Origin: JANQRA01 sp035550735
GTDB taxonomy: Bacteria; Actinomycetota; Acidimicrobiia; Spongiisociales; ZC4RG35
Assembly: GCA_035550735.1 (NCBI GenBank)
Contig: DASZOM010000046.1
Location: 1 to 64,000, forward strand
DNA: 64,000 bases
Direction: 5' to 3'
Shown in pieces: positions 34,278-42,599 of this stretch. A model generated the notes under the pieces. The model saw only the letters and a program-made list of their open reading frames with translations. It was not told where the DNA came from and did not search any database. Position numbers and translations under genes: made by a program. How positions within the stretch are numbered: position 1 is the first letter of the stretch; each line of letters starts with the position of its first letter.

Positions 34278-35485
34278 GAGTCCTCCTCGTCGGCTCGGGG
34301 GGCCGGGAGCACGCCATCGGATGGAAGCTGGCACGCTCCCCACGCGTCGACGAGCTGATCTCCCTGCCCGGCAACCCGGGTCTGGCCGAGCTCGGGCCCA
34401 CGGTCGAGGGGATCGCCGTGGACGACGTCGGCGCAATCGCCGCCATGGCCCGGATCCACGACGTCGAGTTGGTCGTGGTGGGCCCCGAGGCGCCTCTCGC
34501 CGCGGGTCTCGCCGATGCGGTGTGCCGCCTCGGAATCCCGGTCTTCGGGCCGACCCGCGCCGCCTCCCGGCTGGAGTCGTCGAAGGCGTTCGCCAAGCAG
34601 GTCATGACCCGCGCCGGGGTGCCGACGGGATCGGCTGCCAGATTCGAGGATGCCGACGAGGCCCGGGAGCATCTCGACCGCCAGGACGGACCCTTCGTGG
34701 TCAAGGCGGACGGTCTCGCCGGTGGCAAGGGCGTGCTGGTCACCGAGTCCCGCCGCGATGCCGTCTCCTGGGTGACCCATTGGATCGAGCAGGGGCCCGT
34801 GGTGGTCGAGGAGTACCTCGAAGGGCCGGAGGTCAGCGTCTTCGCGGTGTGCACCGAGTCGGGAGCGGTCGCCCTGGAACCGGCCCGCGACTACAAGCGC
34901 CTGATGGAAGACGACCAAGGGCCCAACACCGGTGGGATGGGCGCATTCTCACCGGTGGGAGACCTTCCTCCCGGTCTCGTCGAGGAGACCATGACACGGG
35001 TGATCCACCCGACGCTGAACCAGATGCGTGCCGATGGCAACCCTTTCACCGGGTTTCTCTATGCGGGTCTCGTCCTGACCGATGAAGGCCCCAAGGTGCT
35101 CGAATTCAATGTTCGCCTGGGTGACCCCGAGACCCAGGTGATCCTGCCCCGGCTCGACAGCGACTTGGTCGATGTGCTCGAGGGCGCTCCTCCTGTGTGG
35201 TCGGGACGAGCCGCGGTCAACGTGGTGATGGCGGCCAAGGGCTACCCGACGGCCCCGGAGCGCGGTGCCGAGATCCGCGGTCTGGAGGGTGACTCCGGTG
35301 AGGACGTGGTGGTGTTCCACGCCGGGACCGCCGCCGAGGGCAAGAAGCTGTTCGTCGACGGGGGCCGGGTGCTCAGCGTCGTCGGAATGGGTGACACACT
35401 GGGACAGGCCAGGGACCGCGCCTACGCAACCGCCGATCGGATCACTTGGCCGGGAGTGCAGTACCGAAGGGACATCGCGGGCTGA
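34274..35485 (+). CDS. purD: Phosphoribosylamine-glycine ligase
   Basis: A 403-residue ATP-grasp enzyme joining phosphoribosylamine and glycine (step 2 of purine synthesis). Visible: LLVGSGGREHAIGWKLA at the N-terminus, FVVKADGLAGGKGVLV in the ATP-grasp domain, and the conserved NTGGMGAFSP and FNVRLGDPETQ. It is coupled to purA by an ATGA overlap and followed by a strong hairpin. Confidence 0.96.
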   Translation: MRVLLVGSGGREHAIGWKLARSPRVDELISLPGNPGLAELGPTVEGIAVDDVGAIAAMARIHDVELVVVGPEAPLAAGLADAVCRLGIPVFGPTRAASRLESSKAFAKQVMTRAGVPTGSAARFEDADEAREHLDRQDGPFVVKADGLAGGKGVLVTESRRDAVSWVTHWIEQGPVVVEEYLEGPEVSVFAVCTESGAVALEPARDYKRLMEDDQGPNTGGMGAFSPVGDLPPGLVEETMTRVIHPTLNQMRADGNPFTGFLYAGLVLTDEGPKVLEFNVRLGDPETQVILPRLDSDLVDVLEGAPPVWSGRAAVNVVMAAKGYPTAPERGAEIRGLEGDSGEDVVVFHAGTAAEGKKLFVDGGRVLSVVGMGDTLGQARDRAYATADRITWPGVQYRRDIAG

Positions 35486-35487
35486 CC

Positions 35488-35515
35488 CACGGGGCGGCAC
35501 ATTCGCCGCCCCGTG
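35488..35515. terminator. Terminator hairpin after purD
   Basis: CACGGGGCGGC (35488-35498), 6-nt loop, GCCGCCCCGTG (35505-35515): a perfect 11-bp stem between purD and the convergent small gene. A short TTTGG follows rather than a full T-run. Confidence 0.75.
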
Positions 35516-35525
35516 CGCCATTTGG

Positions 35526-35858
35526 TCAGCGCGGCCCGCCCGGCTGCGAGACGGGCGCAGTGCTCGACGCCTTCCGGCCGGCATGGATCTGCGCCAACTC
35601 CTGCTCGAGCGTGAAGCTCGCCGACGCCGAACCGCTCCCCGCGGTTGCGCCCTTCCGGAGTATGTCGATGTCGTCCTGCATCGCCATGCTGCGCTCCACC
35701 ATCGGGCCGGTGTAGACGGTCGCCTGCTCCCCGTCGATCAGCCGGCTCAGCCCGAAGGCGGCGGCGATCCCGACGACGACCAGCGTCACGGTCACCAGGT
35801 GCTTTCTCACGGCACCGGTTCCGAGCCCGCGTGCCTGATTTCCCCCAAGGACGGTCAT
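35526..35858 (-). CDS. Small membrane-anchored protein of unknown function
   Basis: A 110-residue protein starting at MTVLGGNQARG (35858), preceded by a purine-rich GAGGAGAGAGGG ribosome-binding stretch. One membrane helix (residues ~20-40, HLVTVTLVVVGIAAAFGL) is followed by a polar Ser/Ala/Gln-rich tail. No family recognised. It lies alone between purD and the MFS gene, with 128 bp of upstream DNA in which I see no defined site. Confidence 0.6.
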   Translation of the reverse strand: MTVLGGNQARGLGTGAVRKHLVTVTLVVVGIAAAFGLSRLIDGEQATVYTGPMVERSMAMQDDIDILRKGATAGSGSASASFTLEQELAQIHAGRKASSTAPVSQPGGPR

Positions 35859-35986
35859 GTCCCTCTCTCCTCTTCTCGAATCCCCCACTGCGGAGAACCT
35901 CCGCGGCCACCGTTGCGGTGACACAGAGGAGAGTCGGGATGAGTCGGCCAGATACGCGTTTCGAGGCTGAGCCTTCGGTCATGGCC

Positions 35987-37282
35987 TCAGGTCAGCGGCG
36001 CCGTGGCTTCGACCCTCCCACCGGACTCGTAGGCCAGGTACCCCTTCTGCAGCGTCGAGACCAGAACCACTACAAGGGCACACGCCAGGCCCCCGATCAC
36101 CGCGGCCAGCGCCTCGCCGGTGGCGGCGGCGATCGCCCCGAGGAGCAGCGAGCCCAGGTGGGGCCCGCCCGACACGACCACGGTGAACATGCCCTGGAGA
36201 CGCCCCCTCAGGGCGTCGGGCGTCTCCACCTGGAGGATCGTGCTCCGGAAGACGGCACTGACTGTGTCGGCCGCGCCTGCGAACACCATGCACAGCGTCG
36301 CGGGCCAGAGGATCCAGTTGGCCGACCCATCGGCGAGGGGACCCGGAGAGAGCCCGACCACCACGCCGAAGGCCGCCACCGACAGCCCCCAGACCATCAC
36401 CGCCACCACCGTCGCCCGGCCCTGCCGGCTCACCTCACCGAGACGCCCGGAGAAGAGGCCGCCGAGGAACGTGCCCACCGCGATCCCGGTCACCAACACA
36501 CCGACGGTGGTCCCGCCGCCCCCGATCGCCACCACCCCGATGGCGGGGAAGAGCACCCGGGGCAGGGCGAGAACCATCGCACACATGTCGACGACGAAGG
36601 TCATGCCCAGGTTGGGCCGCTTCGAGAGAAACCTGAGGCCCTCCGCGACCGATCCCAAGCCGGCGCGGCGCACCTCGCCCTCCGGGACGAGTGGGGGCAG
36701 GACGAGGGTCAGCGACAGTGCGGCGAGAAGGAGGACGGCCTCGGCGCTGTACGCCCATTGGTAGCCGGCCCGATCGACCAGAACACCGGCGAGCATGGGG
36801 CCCACCGCGGCGGATATCCCCATGGAGAGGGTGGAGAGGGCATTGGCCGCGGGCAGCAGCCGGATGGAGAGCAGACGCGGGATCACGGCGCTCCTCGCCG
36901 GGGAGTGCACGGCGAAGAATCCACTCTGCAGGGCCACCAGCCCGTAGAGGAGGCCGGTCGAGGCACGGCCCGTCCAGGCCAGCACGGCAAGGGCGACGGC
37001 GACACCGCAGAGCCCGAGCAGTGTGACCACCAGCACCTTGCGGCGGTCGTGGGCATCGACGATGGAGCCTCCGTAGAGGCCGAGCGTGATCAGAGGGACC
37101 AGTGCCGCCAGTCCCACGAAGCCCACAGCCAACGTCGAGCCCGAGATCTCGTAGACCTGCAGCCCCACCGCCACCGCGGTGAGCTGTGACCCCATGCTGG
37201 TGAGGGCACCACCCGCCCACAGATACCGATAGGTGCTGTTGATCCTCAGCGGGGTGAGATCGACGAGCAGACGACGCACCAT
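35987..37282 (-). CDS. MFS transporter, EntS-like exporter family
   Basis: A 431-residue major facilitator with about twelve membrane helices. The MFS loop 2-3 motif appears as GGSIVDAHDRRKVLV (about residue 80), and the N-terminus VDLTPLRINSTYRYLWAGG is typical of EntS/multidrug-type members. Start at MVRRLLVDL (37282) is preferred; another ATG lies 10 codons upstream (37312). It is divergent from purE. Export of a siderophore or drug is possible, but no associated biosynthesis genes are visible. Confidence 0.83.
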   Translation of the reverse strand: MVRRLLVDLTPLRINSTYRYLWAGGALTSMGSQLTAVAVGLQVYEISGSTLAVGFVGLAALVPLITLGLYGGSIVDAHDRRKVLVVTLLGLCGVAVALAVLAWTGRASTGLLYGLVALQSGFFAVHSPARSAVIPRLLSIRLLPAANALSTLSMGISAAVGPMLAGVLVDRAGYQWAYSAEAVLLLAALSLTLVLPPLVPEGEVRRAGLGSVAEGLRFLSKRPNLGMTFVVDMCAMVLALPRVLFPAIGVVAIGGGGTTVGVLVTGIAVGTFLGGLFSGRLGEVSRQGRATVVAVMVWGLSVAAFGVVVGLSPGPLADGSANWILWPATLCMVFAGAADTVSAVFRSTILQVETPDALRGRLQGMFTVVVSGGPHLGSLLLGAIAAATGEALAAVIGGLACALVVVLVSTLQKGYLAYESGGRVEATAPLT

Positions 37283-37339
37283 CGCATTGTGCCCGCCTCG
37301 TACCGACACCATTCCGGTTCTGCCGATCCGTCGGCCGGT

Positions 37340-37345
37340 TACCGT
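37340..37345 (+). promoter_or_regulatory. -10 box, leaderless promoter of purE
   Basis: TACCGT lies 8 nt before the purE ATG. Confidence 0.45.
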
Positions 37346-37353
37346 CCCCCGGG

Positions 37354-37818
37354 ATGAGTCGCAAAGTCGCAATCCTCATGGGGGCCGGATCCGATCGGCC
37401 GGTCATGGAAAAGGCCGCTGAGACGCTGGAGAGGTTCGGCATCGAGCACGAGACCCTTGTGATCTCGGCTCACAAGACACCGGACCAGGCCATTGAGTTC
37501 GCCTCGGCGGCGGCCGACCAGGGTTTCGGCGTCATCATCGCCGGAGCAGGCAAGGCCGCCCATCTCGCCGGAGTGATGGCGGCGAAGTCGCTTCTCCCGG
37601 TGATCGGTGTCCCCCTCAGCGCCACCCTCGACGGGATGGACGCGTTGCTCTCCACCGTCCAGATGCCCACCGGGGTCCCGGTCGCCACCGTGGCGATAGA
37701 CGGGGCGGTCAACGCGGCGTTGCTCGCCGTGGCGATCCTCGCGGTCGGAGACGACGACCTGACCGCCAAACTCGCCGACTACCGGCTGGAGCTGGCGGAG
37801 AGGACGCTCGCCGGCTGA
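37354..37818 (+). CDS. purE: N5-carboxyaminoimidazole ribonucleotide mutase (PurE) with variant signatures
   Basis: A 154-residue PurE, catalysing formation of CAIR in purine synthesis. The length and overall pattern match class I PurE, but three conserved segments differ from E. coli: MGSKSDW is MGAGSDR, SAHRTP is SAHKTP, and GAGGAAHLPGM is GAGKAAHLAGV. The catalytic His in SAH and the His in AAHL are kept. Class I enzymes use N5-CAIR from PurK, class II use AIR and CO2 and have SAHKT; no purK adjoins this gene. The class and direct substrate are therefore less certain than the family. Confidence 0.9.
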   Translation: MSRKVAILMGAGSDRPVMEKAAETLERFGIEHETLVISAHKTPDQAIEFASAAADQGFGVIIAGAGKAAHLAGVMAAKSLLPVIGVPLSATLDGMDALLSTVQMPTGVPVATVAIDGAVNAALLAVAILAVGDDDLTAKLADYRLELAERTLAG

Positions 37819-37823
37819 GCCGA

Positions 37824-37829
37824 TACCAT
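37824..37829 (+). promoter_or_regulatory. -10 box, leaderless promoter of gcdH
   Basis: TACCAT lies 8 nt before the ATG at 37838, in the 19-nt gap after purE. Confidence 0.45.
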
Positions 37830-37837
37830 CGTCTCGG

Positions 37838-39022
37838 ATGAGCGAGATGTCCTTCGAAAAGCCCGATCCACACGACTTCCTGGGCATCGACTCGCTGCTG
37901 TCCGATGACGAGATCCTGTTGCGCGACACCGTCCGCAACTTCGTCGACAACGAGATCAGACCGCATGTGGCGGACTGGTGGGACGAGGGGAAGATCCCCC
38001 ACGAGGATCTGGCCCGAGCCTTCGGTGAGATGGGCATGCTCGGCATGCACCTCGAGGGCTACGGCTGCGCCGGCACGTCCGCCACGGCCTACGGGCTGGC
38101 CAGCCTGGAGTTGGAAGCAGGCGACTCCGGGATTCGGTCTTTCGTCTCGGTGCAGGGATCCCTCGCCATGTTCCCCATCTGGAAGTTCGGGAGCGAGGAA
38201 CAGAAGGAGACCTGGCTGCCCCGGATGGCCAAAGGCGAGGTGATCGGCTGTTTCGGCCTGACCGAGGCCGACTCCGGCTCCGACCCCGCCTCGATGCGGA
38301 CCAACGCCCGCCGTGACGGGTCGGACTGGGTCATCAACGGCTCCAAGATGTGGATCACAAACGGCTCCATCGCCGACATCGCAGTGGTCTGGGCACGGAC
38401 CGACGAGGGCGTGCGTGGCTTCATCGTCCCCACCGAGACGGCCGGTTTCGCCGCCCACGACATCAAGAAGAAGGCGTCGCTGCGTGCCTCGGTCACCTCG
38501 GAGCTGGTCCTCGACGAGGTGAGGGTGCCCGACGACTTCGTGCTCCCCGGTGTCGCCTCGATGAGGGGACCGTTGTCCTGTCTCAACGAGGCTAGGTTCG
38601 GGATCGCCTTCGGGGCCATGGGCTCGGCACGCGACTGCTATGAGACCGCCCTGGCCTACGCCGGGGAGCGAAAGCAGTTCGACCGCCCCATCGCCACGTT
38701 CCAGCTGACACAGCGCAAACTGGTCGAGATGATGGTGGCGGTGCAGAGGGGGACACTGCTCGCTCTCCACCTGGGTCGGCGCAAGGACGAGGGGAAGCTG
38801 ACCCCGGAGCAGGTGTCCTTCGGGAAGTTCGACAACGTGCGCAACGCCCTCGAGGTGGCCCGGACCGCCCGCTCCATCCTGGGCGGCAACGGGATCACGC
38901 TCGAGTACCCCGTCTTCCGACACATGGCCAACCTGGAGACGGTGTTCACCTATGAGGGCACCAACGAGATCCACACCCTGGTGATGGGTCAGGCGATCAC
39001 CGGGCTGAGCGCCTTCAGCTGA
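37838..39022 (+). CDS. gcdH: Glutaryl-CoA dehydrogenase
   Basis: A 394-residue acyl-CoA dehydrogenase that oxidatively decarboxylates glutaryl-CoA to crotonyl-CoA in lysine/tryptophan breakdown. It has the family-specific SGIRSFVSVQGSLAM (the Arg that binds the glutaryl carboxylate), CFGLTEADSGSDP, ARTARSILGGNGIT and VFTYEGTNEIHTLVMGQ with the catalytic Glu. It is clearly more GcdH-like than the acyl-CoA dehydrogenase at 2513. It follows purE closely but has its own TACCAT box. Confidence 0.9.
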   Translation: MSEMSFEKPDPHDFLGIDSLLSDDEILLRDTVRNFVDNEIRPHVADWWDEGKIPHEDLARAFGEMGMLGMHLEGYGCAGTSATAYGLASLELEAGDSGIRSFVSVQGSLAMFPIWKFGSEEQKETWLPRMAKGEVIGCFGLTEADSGSDPASMRTNARRDGSDWVINGSKMWITNGSIADIAVVWARTDEGVRGFIVPTETAGFAAHDIKKKASLRASVTSELVLDEVRVPDDFVLPGVASMRGPLSCLNEARFGIAFGAMGSARDCYETALAYAGERKQFDRPIATFQLTQRKLVEMMVAVQRGTLLALHLGRRKDEGKLTPEQVSFGKFDNVRNALEVARTARSILGGNGITLEYPVFRHMANLETVFTYEGTNEIHTLVMGQAITGLSAFS

Positions 39023-39025
39023 GGC

Positions 39026-40198
39026 TCAGAGAAGTCCGTGGAGGTCGCCGTTGCGCTCCACCACGACATCATCGAGGCCCAGCCAGGAGGCGACGAGCTC
39101 CAACTCGCGGCGAAGGGCGCGGCCCACGGCGGACTTGTCGACACCGGGCTCGGCGAAGGACCCCTTCACATGGAGGGCATTCCTGCCCCGATCGGTCTTC
39201 AGGTCGACCCGAGCCACCAGGTCGCCGTCGAGGAGGAAGGGCAGCACGTAGTAGCCATGGACCCGCTTCGGCTCGGGGACGTAGATCTCGATCCGATAGT
39301 GAAAGCCCCAGATTCGCTCGACGCGGGGCCGGTAGAAGATCAGGTTGTCGAACGGTGAGAGGAGCGCGGTGCCACCGGCCTTCCGGGGCAGGACCGTGCC
39401 CGGTCGCATGAGACCCGGCTTGTCCCACCCCTCCACTTCGACCTCGACCAGGTCGCCGGCGAGAGCCAGCCTGCGCAGGACCGGGCGCGCCGCAGGCATC
39501 CTCACCCGGTAGTAGTCGGCGATGTCGTCGGCCGTGGCCACCCCCAGTGCGGATGCGGCGAGGAGGAACAGCTCGGCCAGCGCCTCGTCGTGGCTCGGAT
39601 CGGATGAGTTCAGGTGCTCGGCTGGTATGACACGCTCGGGCAGGTCGTAGTAGCGGATGAAGTTGGTCCGGTCGGCTGCCGTGATCCGTCCGTCGAGGAA
39701 CAGCGCCTCCAGGGCGACCTTCCCGTCGGACCAGCCCCACATGGCGCTGGCGTCGCGCTCGCCCGGAGCGTCGAGATCTCGGGCGCGCAGCGGCCCCCGC
39801 TCGGCGACCTGGCGGTAGACACTCTCGACGTACTCGGGCTCTTCCCGCTGGAGCTCATCGAGCCTCTTCCACTTCATCGCCTGTCTCATCCGCCACCGGA
39901 ACAGTCGATGGTGACGGGACGGGATCAGCGAGGCCTCGTGCGCCCAGTACTCGAAGAGCTCGCCCGACCCCCACAGCCAGTTGTCGAGGGCTCGGAGATC
40001 GTACGGGCCGATCCGGGAGAAGAAGGGCATGTAGTGGGTCCGGCTGAAAACGTTGACCGAATCGAGCTGAATCAATCCGATCCGGTCGACCACCTTGCGG
40101 AAGTGCCTGACATCGACCCGGCCCGATGGCCGCCCCTCGAGAAAGCCCTGTGCAGCCAGCGCAAGCCGCCTCGCCTGTTCGTTGGTCAGCCTGCGCAT
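39026..40198 (-). CDS. Winged-helix DNA glycosylase, YcaQ/AlkX family
   Basis: A 390-residue protein of the winged-helix HTH_42 family, which includes AlkZ and YcaQ glycosylases acting on interstrand cross-links and bulky alkyl adducts. The catalytic-loop motif here is QLD (IGLIQLDSVNVFSRTHYM, residues ~41-58), the QxD form of the YcaQ branch. Further blocks are YWAHEASLIP and LLSPFDNLIFYRPRV. It converges with gcdH, 3 bp between stops, and is divergent from purB. A TAGCGT box lies 9 nt before the ATG. Confidence 0.85.
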   Translation of the reverse strand: MRRLTNEQARRLALAAQGFLEGRPSGRVDVRHFRKVVDRIGLIQLDSVNVFSRTHYMPFFSRIGPYDLRALDNWLWGSGELFEYWAHEASLIPSRHHRLFRWRMRQAMKWKRLDELQREEPEYVESVYRQVAERGPLRARDLDAPGERDASAMWGWSDGKVALEALFLDGRITAADRTNFIRYYDLPERVIPAEHLNSSDPSHDEALAELFLLAASALGVATADDIADYYRVRMPAARPVLRRLALAGDLVEVEVEGWDKPGLMRPGTVLPRKAGGTALLSPFDNLIFYRPRVERIWGFHYRIEIYVPEPKRVHGYYVLPFLLDGDLVARVDLKTDRGRNALHVKGSFAEPGVDKSAVGRALRRELELVASWLGLDDVVVERNGDLHGLL

Positions 40199-40207
40199 CG
40201 GCCTCTC

Positions 40208-40213
40208 ACGCTA
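40208..40213 (-). promoter_or_regulatory. -10 box, leaderless promoter of the ycaQ-like gene
   Basis: TAGCGT on the minus strand, 9 nt before the ATG at 40198. Confidence 0.42.
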
Positions 40214-40234
40214 ACCCATGCCATCATCACCCAC

Positions 40235-41530
40235 GTGATCGAGCGGTACACGCTTCCCGAGATGGGCGGGATCTGGTCCGAGGAGCGCAAACTCGAGACC
40301 TGGAAGCAGGTCGAGGTCGCCTCCCTGGCCGCCTTCGAGAGGTTGGGGAACGTCCCACCCGGCGCAGCCGACGCCGCACGCGCCGCCCGCTGCCCCACTC
40401 CGGACGAGGTGGCGGAGCGTGAGACGGTCACCAATCACGACCTGGCGGCGTTCGTCGACCTGCTCGCCGAGGCGGCCGGTGGCGACGCCGCCGGCTGGGT
40501 GCACTACGGACTCACCTCGTCCGACGTGCTCGACACCGCCGCCGGTGTGACTCTCCGCGACGCCGCCGACCTCATGCTGGAGGCCCTGGAAGGGCTGGAG
40601 GCGACGGTGATCCGGCGGGCGCGGGAGCATCGTGAGACATTCATGCTGGGGCGCACCCACGGGATCTGGGCGGAGCCGACCACCTTCGGGCTCAAGCTGG
40701 CCGGCTGGGCTTTCGAGTTGGAGCGTGACCGGCAACGGCTCGCAGCTGCCAGGGAGGCAGTGGCAGTGGGCAAGATCTCGGGTGCGGTGGGCACCTATGC
40801 CCACGTCCCGGCGACCGTCGAGGCCGAGGTTTGCGAGGCACTCGGCATCGGTGTCGAGCCGGCATCGACCCAGGTCACCGCGCGCGATCGTCACGCCCAG
40901 TACCTGTCCACCCTCGCCTTGATCGGGGCTTCGATCGAGCGCATGGCCACCGAGCTCCGACACCTGCAGCGCTCCGAGGTCGGAGAGGTGAGAGAGGGCT
41001 TTCGCCCCGGACAGAAGGGCTCGTCGGCGATGCCACACAAACGGAACCCGATCCTCTCCGAGCGGATGACCGGGCTGGCCCGGCTTCTGCGCGGCTATGC
41101 CCAGGTCGGGCTGGAGAACGTCGCCCTCTGGCACGAGCGGGACATCTCCCACTCGTCGGCGGAGCGGGTCGTGCTCCCCGACGCCTCGATCACCTTGCAT
41201 TACATGCTGGTCAGGTTCGACGGTCTGCTCTCGGACCTCGTCGTCGACAGCGAGCGCATGCTGAGGAACCTGGAGGCGAGCAATGGCCTCGTGTTCAGCC
41301 AGTCGGCCCTCCTCGCCCTGGTGGCGACGGGCATGAGCCGCGACCAGGCGTATCGGATCGTCCAGCGCAGCGCCATGGAGGCCTGGGACGACAAGGGTCA
41401 TCTCCGCGACCTCCTCGCCGCCGACCCCGATGTCACCTTGAGCGAGAAAGCCCTGGCGCGGTGTTTCTCACTCGACCGGATCGTGGAGACCTCAGCCCCC
41501 GTCTTCGAGCGTCTCGCCACGCTGGGCTGA
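40235..41530 (+). CDS. purB: Adenylosuccinate lyase
   Basis: A 431-residue fumarase-superfamily enzyme acting twice in purine synthesis (SAICAR to AICAR, and adenylosuccinate to AMP). Visible: LTSSDVLDTA, MLGRTHGIWAEP with the catalytic His, and the signature SSAMPHKRNPILSE. The chosen start is GTG at 40235 (VIERYTLPEMGG), matching the family N-terminus; an ATG at 40218 is out of frame. It stands apart from other pur genes and is followed by a family B repeat. Confidence 0.95.
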   Translation: MIERYTLPEMGGIWSEERKLETWKQVEVASLAAFERLGNVPPGAADAARAARCPTPDEVAERETVTNHDLAAFVDLLAEAAGGDAAGWVHYGLTSSDVLDTAAGVTLRDAADLMLEALEGLEATVIRRAREHRETFMLGRTHGIWAEPTTFGLKLAGWAFELERDRQRLAAAREAVAVGKISGAVGTYAHVPATVEAEVCEALGIGVEPASTQVTARDRHAQYLSTLALIGASIERMATELRHLQRSEVGEVREGFRPGQKGSSAMPHKRNPILSERMTGLARLLRGYAQVGLENVALWHERDISHSSAERVVLPDASITLHYMLVRFDGLLSDLVVDSERMLRNLEASNGLVFSQSALLALVATGMSRDQAYRIVQRSAMEAWDDKGHLRDLLAADPDVTLSEKALARCFSLDRIVETSAPVFERLATLG

Positions 41531-41548
41531 TCGCTCCAACTGCGTCTG

Positions 41549-41590
41549 ACGTGCAACGAACGTCGTATAAGCGCGCTCGTTGCACGCCGG
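41549..41590 (+). repeat. Palindromic repeat family B, copy 2
   Basis: A 42-bp unit whose ends CGTGCAACGA and TCGTTGCACG are complementary. It differs from copy 3 (42542) at 3 of 42 positions and has the same orientation, so the two form direct repeats around the gene at 41637. Confidence 0.8.
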
Positions 41591-41636
41591 AGGAGAAGGG
41601 GATTGCATCCCGACTGTGCCCACGCGAAGTTGAGAC

Positions 41637-42563
41637 ATGCGACCCGATCGGATCGTTGACCGCCTGGCTCAGCGCCAACACGGCGTCTTCACGCGGGATC
41701 AGGCCGCTGACGCCGGTCACACCGAAGCGACCATCCGCCATCGGCTCGAAACGGGACGGTGGCTGGCCCTCACTCCCGGCGTGTATGCGGTTGCCGCGGT
41801 CCCTCCCACTTGGGAGCGACAAGTGACGGCAGCGCTCCTGAGCCGTCCCGGCTCGGTGGCCGCCGGCGCGTCGGCCGCCTACCTCATGGGATTCCACGGC
41901 GCCAAAGCGGGCCGCCCGGTGATCATGGCCCCCGAGTCGGCGAATGCCAGGCTCTCCATCGGGACCGTCATCCGGGCAAGTGACTTCGCCGAGGTGGCGA
42001 CGACCACGGTCCGCGGCTTTCCGGTGACCACGGTCGCCGAGACCTTGTGGACGCTCGCCAGGACGACGCCCCGACGTGAGCTCGAGGACCTGATCGACCA
42101 AGAGGTGGCGATGGGCGGCACGACAGTCGCCGACCTCCTCTCCGTGCTGAGCCGAATCGATGGGACTCGCCAGCGTGGGCTCGCCAACTTCCGCCGGGCC
42201 GTGCGACTGACCGACCCGGATTCAGAGTCAACCGCGGCCAATCGGCTCGAAGTGGTCCTGTATCGGCTGCTCAGCCAGCCCGGCATCCCCTCGGTCACCC
42301 GGCAGCAGCCCTTCCTCCTCGTCAACCCGTCCCGGGTCGACGCGTTCATACCCGCCTGGCAGATCGTGGTGGAGGCCGACGGGAGGAATTGGCATAGCCG
42401 TCAAGCCGACTTCCAACGTGACCGCGATCGAGACAACCATCTTGCCTCACGTGGAATCCTCGTGGTGAGGTTCACGTACGTAGACCTCACCCGCAATTTC
42501 GAACGGTGTCTTCGGACCCTCATCGCCGCCGGTGAGCACCGACGTGCAATGAACGTCGTATAG
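41637..42563 (+). CDS. AbiEi-like winged-helix protein with DUF559/Vsr-like nuclease domain
   Basis: A 308-residue protein. The N-terminus (VFTRDQAADAGHTEATIRHRLETGRW) resembles the winged-helix/antitoxin domain of type IV AbiEi-like proteins. The C-terminal third (ADGRNWHSRQADFQRDRDRDNHLASRG) matches the DUF559/Vsr-like endonuclease fold, with the acidic/His residues expected. No toxin gene adjoins. The gene is bracketed by 42-bp direct repeats of family B, and its last seven codons and stop come from the second copy. That suggests arrival or truncation by a repeat-related event. A defence or transfer-associated role is possible; function unproven. Confidence 0.75.
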   Translation: MRPDRIVDRLAQRQHGVFTRDQAADAGHTEATIRHRLETGRWLALTPGVYAVAAVPPTWERQVTAALLSRPGSVAAGASAAYLMGFHGAKAGRPVIMAPESANARLSIGTVIRASDFAEVATTTVRGFPVTTVAETLWTLARTTPRRELEDLIDQEVAMGGTTVADLLSVLSRIDGTRQRGLANFRRAVRLTDPDSESTAANRLEVVLYRLLSQPGIPSVTRQQPFLLVNPSRVDAFIPAWQIVVEADGRNWHSRQADFQRDRDRDNHLASRGILVVRFTYVDLTRNFERCLRTLIAAGEHRRAMNVV

Positions 42564-42583
42564 GCGCGTTCGTTGCACGCCGG
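42542..42583 (+). repeat. Palindromic repeat family B, copy 3
   Basis: CGTGCAATGAACG at the left pairs with CGTTCGTTGCACG at the right with one mismatch. It overlaps the last 22 bases of the AbiEi-like gene, supplying its C-terminal residues and stop codon. Confidence 0.8.
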
Positions 42584-42599
42584 AGACCACTCCGACTAG

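Noticed and set aside
35645..37189. A 514-codon plus-strand open frame
   Set aside because: Low-complexity His/Gly/Arg/Asp-rich antisense shadow of the MFS transporter.
23039..42583. CRISPR-like interpretation of the repeated palindromes
   Set aside because: The copies are far apart, without regular spacers or cas genes.
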